DNA of 7,829 nucleotides, taken from the NCBI GenBank assembly GCA_023390985.1, contig JAEWBU010000291.1, positions 1 through 7,829 on the forward strand, in the 5' to 3' direction. A model generated the notes under the pieces. It had not been told where the DNA came from. It did no database searches and saw only the letters and a list, made by a program, of their open reading frames with translations. The DNA comes from Pseudomonadota bacterium (GTDB lineage: Bacteria; Pseudomonadota; Gammaproteobacteria; Burkholderiales; Burkholderiaceae_C). Shown one piece after another: positions 1 through 5,209 of this stretch. The position numbers were made by a program, and so were the translations under genes. Numbering within the stretch: position 1 is the first letter of the stretch; each line of letters opens with the position of its first letter.

Positions 1-1282
1 GCGCAGCAGCGGCGACTGGCGCAGCCGCGCTTGCAGGCATCGCGGGTCCGAGAGGCGGGTTGGGCGCCACAGGGGCGGCGGTCGGTGCCGGCGCGGTCCC
101 CGGAACGGGCGCGGCAATGGCAGGCTCAGGCGAAGGCCTGGCTGCGTTCAGAGTTTTTTTTTCCGCCTGCGCCGCTGTCGGCGCCTCGGGGCGGAAGGCC
201 AGCAGCCGCAACAGCACCATGGTCAGCGCCGCGTACTCGTCGGGCGCCAGGCCCAGCTCGGCGCGGCCGTGCAGGCACATGGTGTAGAGCAGCTGGGTCT
301 CGTCGGCCGGCAGCTGGCCAGCCAGGCGCGCGATCTCGGCATGGTCCGGATCGCCGCCGTCGGCGATGCCCGGGACCGCCTGCACCACGGCCATGCGCTG
401 CAGCACGGCCGTCATCTCCTCCAGCGCGCCGGCGGCCGACAGGCCGTTGACCCGCAGCGCCTCGGAGATCTCGACCACGGCCGCGCCGTCGCCGGCGGCC
501 AGCGCCTCGATCAGGCGGAACACGTGCGAGCGGTCCACGCTTCCCAGCATCTGGCGCACCGCCGCTTCCTGCAGCGCGCCGCCGCCGAAGGCGATCGCCT
601 GGTCGGTCAGCGACAGCGCATCGCGCATCGAGCCGCGCGCCGCGCGCGACAGCAGCCGCAGCGCCTGCGGCTCGGCGTCCACGCCCTCGGACTGCAGCAC
701 GACCGCCAGGTGCTCCTGCACCGTCTGCGGCGCCATCGGACGCAGGTTGAACTGCAGGCAGCGCGACAGCACGGTGACCGGCACCTTCTGCGGGTCGGTC
801 GTGGCCAGCACGAACTTCAGGTACTCGGGCGGCTCCTCCAGCGTCTTGAGCATCGCGTTGAACGCGTGCCCGGTCAGCATGTGGACCTCGTCGATCATGA
901 AGACCTTGAAGCGGCCCTGCACCGGCTTGTAGACGGCCTGCTCCAGCAGCGACTGGACCTCGTCGACGCCTCGATTGGAGGCGGCGTCCAGCTCGGTGTA
1001 GTCGACGAAGCGGCCGGAATCGATGTCGGTGCAGGCCTGGCACACGCCGCAGGGCGTGGCGGTGATCCCGCCCTGCCCGTCCGGGCCCTGGCAGTTCAGC
1101 GACTTGGCCAGGATGCGCGACACCGTCGTCTTGCCCACGCCGCGCGTGCCGGTGAACAGGTAGGCATGGTGCAGTCGCTGCTGCTCCAGCGCGTTGGACA
1201 GCGCCTGCACCACGTGCTCCTGGCCGACCATCTGGCCGAAGTTCTTCGGCCGGTACTTGCGGGCGAGCACGAGGTAGGACAT
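1..1282 (-). CDS. dnaX: DNA polymerase III subunits tau/gamma (DnaX), partial, C-terminus beyond left edge
   Basis: DnaX is the ATPase motor of the clamp loader that opens the beta sliding clamp and, as tau, bridges the polymerase cores and helicase. From the ATG at 1282 the protein begins MSYLVLARKYRPKNF. It shows Walker A GTRGVGKT (residues 45-52), a zinc-binding set C64/C78/C81/C84, Walker B with DE at 131-132, the SRC arginine-finger motif (173-175), and the sensor-2 region GSMRDALSLTDQ. Domain III runs to about residue 370, followed by an Ala/Pro-rich linker that is still open at position 2, as expected for tau. The full frame is interrupted only by the nine-A tract at 154-162, where slippage would give a gamma of about 385 residues (see separate entry). 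No Shine-Dalgarno sequence is visible; a TAGAAT box lies just upstream. It is divergent from ffs. Identification is very secure; the tau C-terminal domains IV-V are not visible. Confidence 0.97.
   Translation of the reverse strand, partial: MSYLVLARKYRPKNFGQMVGQEHVVQALSNALEQQRLHHAYLFTGTRGVGKTTVSRILAKSLNCQGPDGQGGITATPCGVCQACTDIDSGRFVDYTELDAASNRGVDEVQSLLEQAVYKPVQGRFKVFMIDEVHMLTGHAFNAMLKTLEEPPEYLKFVLATTDPQKVPVTVLSRCLQFNLRPMAPQTVQEHLAVVLQSEGVDAEPQALRLLSRAARGSMRDALSLTDQAIAFGGGALQEAAVRQMLGSVDRSHVFRLIEALAAGDGAAVVEISEALRVNGLSAAGALEEMTAVLQRMAVVQAVPGIADGGDPDHAEIARLAGQLPADETQLLYTMCLHGRAELGLAPDEYAALTMVLLRLLAFRPEAPTAAQAEKKTLNAARPSPEPAIAAPVPGTAPAPTAAPVAPNPPLGPAMPASAAAPVAAAA
120..162 (-). promoter_or_regulatory. 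dnaX slippage/frameshift cassette: A9 tract plus downstream stem-loop
   Basis: On the coding strand the zero frame reads GAA AAA AAA ACT, a run of nine A (plus-strand T154-162), which contains the slippery heptamer A AAA AAA. After an 8-nt spacer there is a stem-loop: GCAG (145-142) pairs with CTGC (123-120), then after a small internal loop CAGGC (140-136) pairs with GCCTG (131-127) around a CTTC loop. A -1 shift, or insertion of one A during transcription, gives the tail NSERSQAFA and stops at TGA 128-126, for a product of about 385 residues. Loss of one A gives EKKL and a stop at 150-148. Zero frame continues into the tau linker. E. coli makes gamma by ribosomal -1 shifting on A AAA AAG; Thermus makes it by transcriptional slippage on A9. 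Which mechanism acts here is inference. Confidence 0.8.
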
Positions 1283-1289
1283 CGGGTCG

Positions 1290-1295
1290 ATTCTA
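1290..1295 (-). promoter_or_regulatory. possible -10 box of dnaX (TAGAAT)
   Basis: On the minus strand TAGAAT is followed by seven bases (CGACCCG) and then the dnaX ATG. No convincing -35 box lies 16-18 bp upstream and there is no Shine-Dalgarno sequence. If the box is used, transcription would begin at or next to the A of the start codon, giving a leaderless or nearly leaderless mRNA. The match stands out in this GC-rich stretch, but it is a single hexamer. Confidence 0.3.
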
Positions 1296-1331
1296 AAGGT
1301 CGCACGCGCGAGCTCTTCGGCCGGTTGCGCC

Positions 1332-1337
1332 TACAAT
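1332..1337 (+). promoter_or_regulatory. -10 box of the ffs promoter (TACAAT)
   Basis: TACAAT differs from the sigma-70 consensus TATAAT at one base and lies 7-8 bp before the predicted first base of the SRP RNA (about 1345), the right distance for a -10 element. No clear -35 hexamer is visible at the normal spacing; the upstream sequence is GC-rich. It faces away from the dnaX start, so the two genes share a divergent promoter region of about 60 bp. Confidence 0.6.
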
Positions 1338-1344
1338 CACGGGT

Positions 1345-1438
1345 GACGGGCCTCCCCGCATGGTGAAGCGGCCAACCGGGTCAGGTGGGGAACCAAGCAG
1401 CCCTAACTGTGGAGCCAGTGCCGGGGGTAAGGCTCGTC
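1345..1438 (+). ncRNA. ffs: small signal recognition particle RNA (4.5S RNA)
   Basis: This RNA binds Ffh to form the signal recognition particle, which targets nascent membrane proteins to FtsY and the translocon. The diagnostic apical part is present: TCAGG (1381-1385), a short TGG/CCA stem capped by a GGAA tetraloop (1389-1392), then AGCAG (1396-1400), flanked by a GGG/CCC pairing (1378-1380 with 1401-1403). These form the conserved Ffh-binding internal loops. The ends pair as expected: GACGGGCCT (1345-1353) with AGGCTCGTC (1430-1438), including one G-U pair, and the next C run (1354-1357) pairs with G's at 1424-1427. Length is about 94 nt, close to the usual 4.5S size; exact ends are estimated from the pairing. 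No strong T-tract terminator follows, so read-through into the next gene is possible. Confidence 0.93.
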
Positions 1439-1472
1439 AACTTCCCCTCTTCGACATCACGGCCGGCACGGC

Positions 1473-2189
1473 ATGTGCTCGAACTACATCCCCGTCAGCC
1501 GCCGAGACCGCCTGCTCACGTTCTTCGGCGTCGAGCGTGACCGCGACGACGAACCCGTCGACACCTGGCCGCTTGGCCTCGCCCCCTTCATCCGGCTCGC
1601 CGAAGACGGCTCCGGCTTCGAGCGCATCGTGGACGACGGCATCTTCGGCCTGCTGCCGGACTTCGCCACCGAGCTCGCGTTCGGCCGCCGCACCTACAAC
1701 GCGCGCAGCGAAACGGTGAACCGGCTTCCGAGCTTCCGCGAGTCCTGGTCCAGGGGCTGGCGCTGCGTGATCCCCTGCGAGGCGATCTACGAACCCAATT
1801 GGGAGACCGGCGAATGCGTGCGCTGGGCCATCCACCAGGAAGGCTTCGTGCCGTTCGGCGTGGCGGGCATCTACCGCGAATGGCGGCATCCGGATGGACG
1901 TGATGTTTTCAGCTTCGCGATGCTGACCGTCAACGCCGACGACCATCCCCTGATGAAGCGCTTCCATCGGCCCGAGGACGAGAAGCGCATGGTGGTGATC
2001 CTCGACCCCGAGGACTACGGCAACTGGCTCACCTGCCGGGTGCAGGACGCGCCGGCGTATTTCCGGCAGTGGGACAAGCCGCTGGCGGCCGTGCCCTCCC
2101 CTCTGCCGCCGCGCGCGCCGAAGGCGAGCAGCGTTAGAACGATGCGGCCGCCCAAGCCGCCCGCGCCGGAGACGGGCAGCCTGTTCTGA
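1473..2189 (+). CDS. yedK: SRAP-domain protein, abasic-site DNA-protein crosslink protein (YedK/HMCES family)
   Basis: SRAP proteins shield abasic sites in single-stranded DNA by forming a thiazolidine link through an N-terminal cysteine exposed after Met removal. The start at 1473 is fixed because it alone gives Met-Cys. Visible family features in the 238-residue product are Cys2, the NARSET motif (N76, R78, E79), RCVIPCEAIYEP with the likely catalytic E107, and HPLMKRFH with H165 in the position of the catalytic histidine, followed by RMVVIL. Two departures are notable: the N-terminus reads MCSNY rather than the common MCGRY, and the His loop (FHRPEDEKRM) is longer than the usual IHDRM. The C-terminal 30 residues are Pro/Lys-rich and probably disordered. 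No good Shine-Dalgarno sequence precedes it and the gap to ffs is only about 34 bp, so it may be transcribed by read-through from ffs. It ends 3 bp from the stop of the convergent hydrolase gene. Confidence 0.92.
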   Translation: MCSNYIPVSRRDRLLTFFGVERDRDDEPVDTWPLGLAPFIRLAEDGSGFERIVDDGIFGLLPDFATELAFGRRTYNARSETVNRLPSFRESWSRGWRCVIPCEAIYEPNWETGECVRWAIHQEGFVPFGVAGIYREWRHPDGRDVFSFAMLTVNADDHPLMKRFHRPEDEKRMVVILDPEDYGNWLTCRVQDAPAYFRQWDKPLAAVPSPLPPRAPKASSVRTMRPPKPPAPETGSLF

Positions 2190-2192
2190 TCC

Positions 2193-2930
2193 TCACCAGC
2201 CCTTGCCGGCGAGGAACTCCTGCAGCTTGCGCGCCACCGCGAGGCAACCCGCGTCGCTCAGGTGGATGCCGTCGAACCGCAGCGACGAGGGCGGCAGGTC
2301 GTTCTGGTGGTCCTGCACGTCCTGCCACGAGTTCGGGTTGTAGAGGCCGACCAGGTACTGGCGGATGTCCAGGAAATGGTCCGGGTACATCGCGGCCAGT
2401 TCGCCGTTGACGCGCACCGTATCCGCGTACTCCTGCGTGCCGCGCGCGCCGGAGGGCGCCCAGTTCAGCATCGACAGGATCACGTAGGCCTGGTTCGGCC
2501 CGAGCGCGGCGATCGACGAGGCGATGTCCGCCTTGACCTCGTCCTTGCTCCAGTTGTTGTGGCCCAACCAGAGGATCGACACCCAGGTCCGGTGCGCGGT
2601 GTCGGCCTGCACGCGGGCCGCGATCTGCATCGAGGTCTGGCCCACCACGCCGCCGTTGTAGACCTGCCGGTCCGGGTAGACCTGCGCCAGGCTGCGGGCG
2701 TACAGGTCGGTGATCGAGTCGCCCCACGCGGCGATGTTCGTGGACAGGGGCGCGACGACCGGGGAAGGCGTGCCCGGGTTCGCGACCGGCGCCGGCGCTG
2801 GTGACCCGTTCGCGAGATCGTCGGTCGTCACGCCCTGCGCGGCATCCGCCACCGCAGAGCCGCCACCGCCGCCGCCGCAACCGGCCAGCACGCCCAATCC
2901 GAGCAACGAGAGCGCCTTGCGCCTGTCCAT
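2193..2930 (-). CDS. SGNH/GDSL-family hydrolase, predicted lipoprotein
   Basis: The N-terminus has basic residues, a hydrophobic stretch and a lipobox LAGC, so the protein is probably lipidated and anchored in the envelope; a Gly-rich and Pro/Ala linker of about 45 residues follows. The SGNH blocks are present, numbered from the alternative GTG start: GDSI with nucleophile S74, the block II region NGGVVGQTS (94-102), GHNN with N127, and DGIH with D222 and H225, the catalytic Asp and His. Such enzymes hydrolyse or transfer acyl esters. The start could be this ATG or a GTG six bases upstream at 2936; both follow a weak GGGG-type binding site, and the ATG gives an ordinary signal peptide (MDRRKALSLL). 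It lies downstream of the acyltransferase on the same strand, which suggests a joint role in O-acetylation of a surface glycan, but the substrate cannot be read from sequence. Confidence 0.88.
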   Translation of the reverse strand: MDRRKALSLLGLGVLAGCGGGGGGSAVADAAQGVTTDDLANGSPAPAPVANPGTPSPVVAPLSTNIAAWGDSITDLYARSLAQVYPDRQVYNGGVVGQTSMQIAARVQADTAHRTWVSILWLGHNNWSKDEVKADIASSIAALGPNQAYVILSMLNWAPSGARGTQEYADTVRVNGELAAMYPDHFLDIRQYLVGLYNPNSWQDVQDHQNDLPPSSLRFDGIHLSDAGCLAVARKLQEFLAGKGW

Positions 2931-3058
2931 GTCCACACCCCAGTTCTTTTTGGAAGAGCTGGAGTGTCGATGGCAGAGCTGTTAAACGGTGTCACCAAGC
3001 TCAAGGGATGTACCTACACGTTCGCGGGGCCGCCTCCGACAGCGCCGTGCGTGATTTC
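2931..3058. other. intergenic spacer between acyltransferase and hydrolase genes
   Basis: About 130 bp separate the two minus-strand genes. I see no convincing sigma-70 promoter, no Rho-independent terminator and no small ORF with a good start signal. The two genes could be one transcript or separately promoted. Confidence 0.5.
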
Positions 3059-4240
3059 CTACACGGTCGGCGCGGGCCGGACCACAGGTTCCGAAGTTTT
3101 GTCGGGCTGGAAGCGACCCTTGAGCTTCAGGATCGGCGCCTCGAAGAAGCGATAGCTCAGGAAGGCCATGACGGTGGCGACCAGCAGCGTCACGGCGAAC
3201 ACGTCCAGGCCGGACGGATGGCCGAGCAGGATGCGGGCGAAGTTGGCCGCCAGCATGTGCATCAGGTACATGCCGTAGCTGATGGCGCCCATGAACACCG
3301 CAGGGCGCCAGTTCAGCACCGGGTGCAGCGCCGTGTCGTCGCGGATGCAGACGCTGGCCACCAGCAGGGCCATCAGGAAGCGGATCAGCAGCAGGTCCGC
3401 ATCGAACTGCAGGCAGGCGAGCAGCAGGCCGGCGGCCGCAGGGGCCATCAGCCGGTTGCCGATGACCGGGTACAGCAGCTCGAAGATGCGCCGGTGGTGC
3501 AGCAGCACCGCGAAGACCACGCCGAACAGGATCGCGGGCGCGAGGCTGGCCAGCATGATCACCAGCAGCGTCGGCTTGACGTGCGACACCGCGACGAGCT
3601 GGATGCTGATCAGCAGCACCGCCGCGACGGCCGGGGCCCAGCTGCGTTTGGTGAGCCACAGGCTCAGCAGCATCAGCGCGGGCCAGAACAGGTAGAACTG
3701 CTCTTCCGTCGCAAGCGACCAGGCGAAGTAGAAGGTCGTGCCGTGCGACCCCGCGCCGTCGAGGTCGACGAACCAGTTCGAGGTGTAGGTGAGGAAGGCG
3801 GGCAGGTTGTCCCAGAACTCCGCCGCCTTGGTGGTGCCGCGCATCGTCGCAAGGACGAGCACGCAGTAGAGAAGCAGCACCGCGTAGTAGAGCGGGAAGA
3901 TCCTGAGCGACCGGCGGAGGTAGAACTGGGTGAGGGAGATGGACCCGTGTTCCCGGTACTCGCGCAGCAGCAGCGTGGTGACCAGGAACCCGCTGATCGC
4001 GAAGAACAGGTCGACACCCTTGTTACCCTGGTTCAGCAGGTTGAGCGGCTGCTTGCCGGCCACGTGGCACCAGATGACGGCGATGACGCTGATGGCGCGC
4101 AGCCCATCCAGTCCGCTGAAGTACCGCCGGCCGGCGAAGGCCCGGGCCGCGGAGCTCGGGGTCTCTTCGCGCCCTCCCAACCATGCGGCCAACGCCAGGG
4201 TGCCGAGAATGCCCACCAACCCGTACAGCTCCAGCAGCAT
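3059..4240 (-). CDS. membrane acyltransferase 3 family protein (OafA/YrhL-like)
   Basis: AT3 proteins are integral membrane enzymes that move acyl groups, usually acetyl, onto lipopolysaccharide, peptidoglycan or exported glycans. This 393-residue protein carries the family hallmarks: FSGLDGLRAISVIAVIWCH with the conserved R48-x10-H59 pair, GVDLFFAISGF (75-85), FYLRRSLRIFPLYY (106-119), WSLATEEQFYLFWP (174-187) and ISYGMYLMH (320-328). About ten hydrophobic segments are spread through it, including one at the extreme N-terminus before the core. The start at 4240 is chosen because AAGGAG lies 7 nt upstream; a longer open frame to 4378 has no such signal and would add an arginine-rich extension before the first membrane segment. 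It has no fused SGNH domain, but an SGNH lipoprotein gene follows on the same strand. The C-terminal 20 residues are polar and probably cytoplasmic. Confidence 0.92.
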   Translation of the reverse strand: MLLELYGLVGILGTLALAAWLGGREETPSSAARAFAGRRYFSGLDGLRAISVIAVIWCHVAGKQPLNLLNQGNKGVDLFFAISGFLVTTLLLREYREHGSISLTQFYLRRSLRIFPLYYAVLLLYCVLVLATMRGTTKAAEFWDNLPAFLTYTSNWFVDLDGAGSHGTTFYFAWSLATEEQFYLFWPALMLLSLWLTKRSWAPAVAAVLLISIQLVAVSHVKPTLLVIMLASLAPAILFGVVFAVLLHHRRIFELLYPVIGNRLMAPAAAGLLLACLQFDADLLLIRFLMALLVASVCIRDDTALHPVLNWRPAVFMGAISYGMYLMHMLAANFARILLGHPSGLDVFAVTLLVATVMAFLSYRFFEAPILKLKGRFQPDKTSEPVVRPAPTV

Positions 4241-4247
4241 GAATGCG

Positions 4248-4253
4248 CTCCTT
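4248..4253 (-). promoter_or_regulatory. ribosome binding site of the acyltransferase gene
   Basis: AAGGAG on the minus strand, 7 nt before the ATG at 4240. It decides the start against the longer open frame and is the strongest Shine-Dalgarno match in the window. Confidence 0.8.
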
Positions 4254-4380
4254 GTCTGGAACACATTGTCAGCACTTGCACGGCGCCAAAGCTCGGCCGT
4301 AGTGCGATGGAGCCAGAGGCGACCCGGACTCCGCCAAATGGCCGATGGGATCCGCGCCGCGGACGGGCCATCCTCCACGG

Positions 4381-4614
4381 ATGGCCAAGGGTGAGATCCA
4401 GATCCCGGTGCCCGCTCGCGGTCAGCACTACGTGGATGCGCAGAACCGGCGCTGGAAGATCCGCGCGATCCAGTCGCTGGGCGCGACCGGCAGGTCCTGG
4501 TACGTGCTGGAGATCGACCTGCAGGCGGACGGCAGCGCGGGCACGCGGCTGATGATGTCCAGCCGCGAGTTCTTCAAGCTGGCGGAGAGCGGCTACCTGA
4601 AGCCGCTGGCTTGA
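4381..4614 (+). CDS. small protein of unknown function (77 residues)
   Basis: The product begins MAKGEIQIPVPARGQHYVD and is soluble, with no signal peptide or membrane segment. The sequence alternates short hydrophobic stretches (RRWKIRAI, SWYVLEIDL, TRLMMS) with charged turns and ends in a helix-like segment (REFFKLAESGYLKPLA), which suggests a small beta-rich fold. I do not recognise the family. Codon use matches the neighbours, with strong GC at third positions, which supports a real gene. The start is uncertain: no clear Shine-Dalgarno sequence precedes 4381, and an in-frame ATG at 4345 would add 12 residues. It is divergent from the acyltransferase gene across about 140 bp, in which I see no clear promoter, and convergent with the micro-ORFs on the minus strand. 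Confidence 0.72.
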   Translation: MAKGEIQIPVPARGQHYVDAQNRRWKIRAIQSLGATGRSWYVLEIDLQADGSAGTRLMMSSREFFKLAESGYLKPLA

Positions 4615-4637
4615 GCCGGCCTGGGCCAGCGGCTCAA
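4602..4637. terminator. hairpin covering the convergent stop codons
   Basis: Two alternative stems overlap here. GCCGCTGGC (4602-4610) pairs with GCCAGCGGC (4625-4633), nine perfect pairs; TTGAGCC (4611-4617) pairs with GGCTCAA (4631-4637), seven perfect pairs. The second places the TGA stop of the plus-strand gene (4612-4614) opposite the TGA stop of the minus-strand 21-residue ORF (4636-4634). There is no T tract on either side, so it is not a classical intrinsic terminator. Its position between converging genes fits a bidirectional end or transcript-stabilising structure. Confidence 0.45.
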
Positions 4638-4699
4638 ACGGCCATCAGCGCGACGAGGCCGACGAAGAGTACCCAGGCCAGTGCTTTTCCGGCGTCCAT
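4634..4699 (-). CDS. candidate 21-residue hydrophobic micropeptide
   Basis: The ORF encodes MDAGKALAWVLFVGLVALMA plus a final Val, essentially one membrane-spanning helix with a short polar N-terminus. TGAGG lies 6 nt before the ATG and overlaps the end of the upstream 53-residue ORF (its last codons and TAA stop), giving a spacing of three bases between stop and start, typical of translational coupling. Codons are GC-rich at third positions like the neighbours. It is too short for statistical certainty; the binding site, coupling and clean TM composition are the support. I do not recognise a family. Confidence 0.5.
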   Translation of the reverse strand: MDAGKALAWVLFVGLVALMAV

Positions 4700-4702
4700 G
4701 GC

Positions 4703-4864
4703 TTACCTCAGCAGATGCAGCAGGCCGGCCGCGACGGCGGGCGCGGCCACCAGGCCGATCAACGACGCCCAGACCTTGCGCACTCCGCGCCCCGGCTCCT
4801 GCCGGGGGCGCAGCCATTCGACACTGAAATCGCTGTCTTCGAAGTCGCGGTCGCGGCGGTCCAT
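4703..4864 (-). CDS. candidate small single-TM membrane protein (53 residues)
   Basis: The N-terminal 30 residues are highly charged (MDRRDRDFEDSDFSVEWLRP, then Arg/Glu/Gly/Lys), and residues 31-52 form one hydrophobic helix rich in Ala, Leu and Val, ending in LLR. With basic residues just before the helix, the N-terminus is expected to be cytoplasmic. Third codon positions are almost all G or C, in keeping with a real gene. The ATG at 4864 is the first plausible in-frame start; the purine-rich GGGAAAAAAGAAC upstream is only a weak binding site. The 21-residue ORF begins three bases after its stop, so the two look like a small operon. No known family is recognised. Confidence 0.6.
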   Translation of the reverse strand: MDRRDRDFEDSDFSVEWLRPRQEPGRGVRKVWASLIGLVAAPAVAAGLLHLLR

Positions 4865-4956
4865 GGGCGCATGTTCTTTTTTCCCATGGGTGGGGCGGGT
4901 CGGAGAGCGGACGCGATCGGTGTAGCCCTCCCGCCCGCGCCCCGTGAGGGCCGGTC

Positions 4957-5040
4957 CTACATGGCACGCACGTCGCGGCCGAGCAACCTGCGGTGGTGGC
5001 CTAGCACGACTTCCTCCAGAGCCACCCGCACCCGCCTCAT
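4957..5040 (-). CDS. possible 27-residue leader peptide ORF
   Basis: The ORF begins MRRVRVALEEVVLGHHRRLL and is rich in Arg, Val and Leu, with no hydrophobic helix. GGAG lies 7 nt before the ATG, a good binding site, but it falls within the arm of the strong hairpin just upstream, which would hide it when folded. The ORF ends about 90 bp before the 53-residue ORF on the same strand. An ORF of this length occurs easily by chance in high-GC DNA, so the case rests only on the binding site and position. Confidence 0.3.
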   Translation of the reverse strand: MRRVRVALEEVVLGHHRRLLGRDVRAM

Positions 5041-5085
5041 GTGTCGGCTCCGTCCTACAGCGACTGTCGGACGGAGTCCCGACAC
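5041..5085. repeat. long imperfect palindrome (about 19 bp stem)
   Basis: GTGTCGG (5041-5047) pairs with CCGACAC (5079-5085); CTCCGTCC (5048-5055) pairs with GGACGGAG (5069-5076); ACAG (5057-5060) pairs with CTGT (5064-5067) around a CGA loop. Only a TC bulge (5077-5078) and one T/C mismatch interrupt it. There is no T tract, so it is not a standard terminator. Read on the minus strand, the GGACGGAG arm contains the binding site of the 27-codon ORF. Alternatives are a dispersed REP-like element or an operator for a dimeric regulator. Confidence 0.75.
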
Positions 5086-5101
5086 TACCGTGGCGTTGAA
5101 T

Positions 5102-5190
5102 CGGCTGCCGAGCAGCCGTGCGGCGCAGGCGTTCGGCCGGTGAGCCGGCATTGGACATCCGAGCAAATGAGACTCCTCGGGCAAGAGGAG
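5102..5190 (+). promoter_or_regulatory. hairpin-rich leader of the poly-HAMP gene
   Basis: Three further stems lie before the start codon at 5210: CGGCTG/CAGCCG (5102-5107 with 5113-5118), GCCGG/CCGGC (5136-5140 with 5145-5149), and CTCCTC/GAGGAG (5173-5178 with 5185-5190). The last contains the only purine-rich Shine-Dalgarno-like sequence near the gene, paired in the stem and 19 nt from the ATG, further than normal. Regulation of translation by folding is possible but unproven; short GC stems are common in such DNA. Confidence 0.35.
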
Positions 5191-5209
5191 CAGATCGCAG
5201 TACCGCCTC

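Larger units (their letters stand above)
4865..5209. other. structured spacer between the micro-ORF cluster and the poly-HAMP gene
   Basis: This stretch of about 345 bases has no long gene. It holds an imperfectly supported 27-codon ORF (minus), the strong 5041-5085 hairpin, a run of three shorter hairpins toward 5190, and a further inverted repeat, GCCCTC (4925-4930) with GAGGGC (4946-4951). No clear sigma-70 promoter could be picked out for either direction, although both flanking genes should start from here. Confidence 0.6.

Noticed and set aside
154..162. The nine-T run as a sequencing error or a frameshift mutation in a dnaX pseudogene.
   Set aside because: The zero frame is intact on both sides: a complete clamp-loader core precedes the tract and an Ala/Pro linker typical of tau follows it to the window edge.
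126..1043. A 305-codon minus-strand frame overlapping dnaX.
   Set aside because: Most of it is a low-complexity Arg/Ala/Gly shadow frame of dnaX. Only its last residues (after 163) matter, as the -1 frame tail of the proposed gamma product.
269..1366. A 365-codon plus-strand frame across dnaX and into ffs.
   Set aside because: Antisense shadow of dnaX; His/Arg/Gln-rich, no domain, and it runs into the SRP RNA gene.
4241..4378. An N-terminal extension of the acyltransferase to an ATG at 4378.
   Set aside because: The extra 46 residues are Arg-rich and lack a binding site, while AAGGAG stands 7 nt before the ATG at 4240, where the first membrane helix begins.
2801..4552. A 583-codon plus-strand frame opposite the hydrolase and acyltransferase genes.
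   Set aside because: The translation is a Gln/Arg/His-rich shadow, while the minus strand has a full set of AT3 motifs and a strong ribosome binding site.
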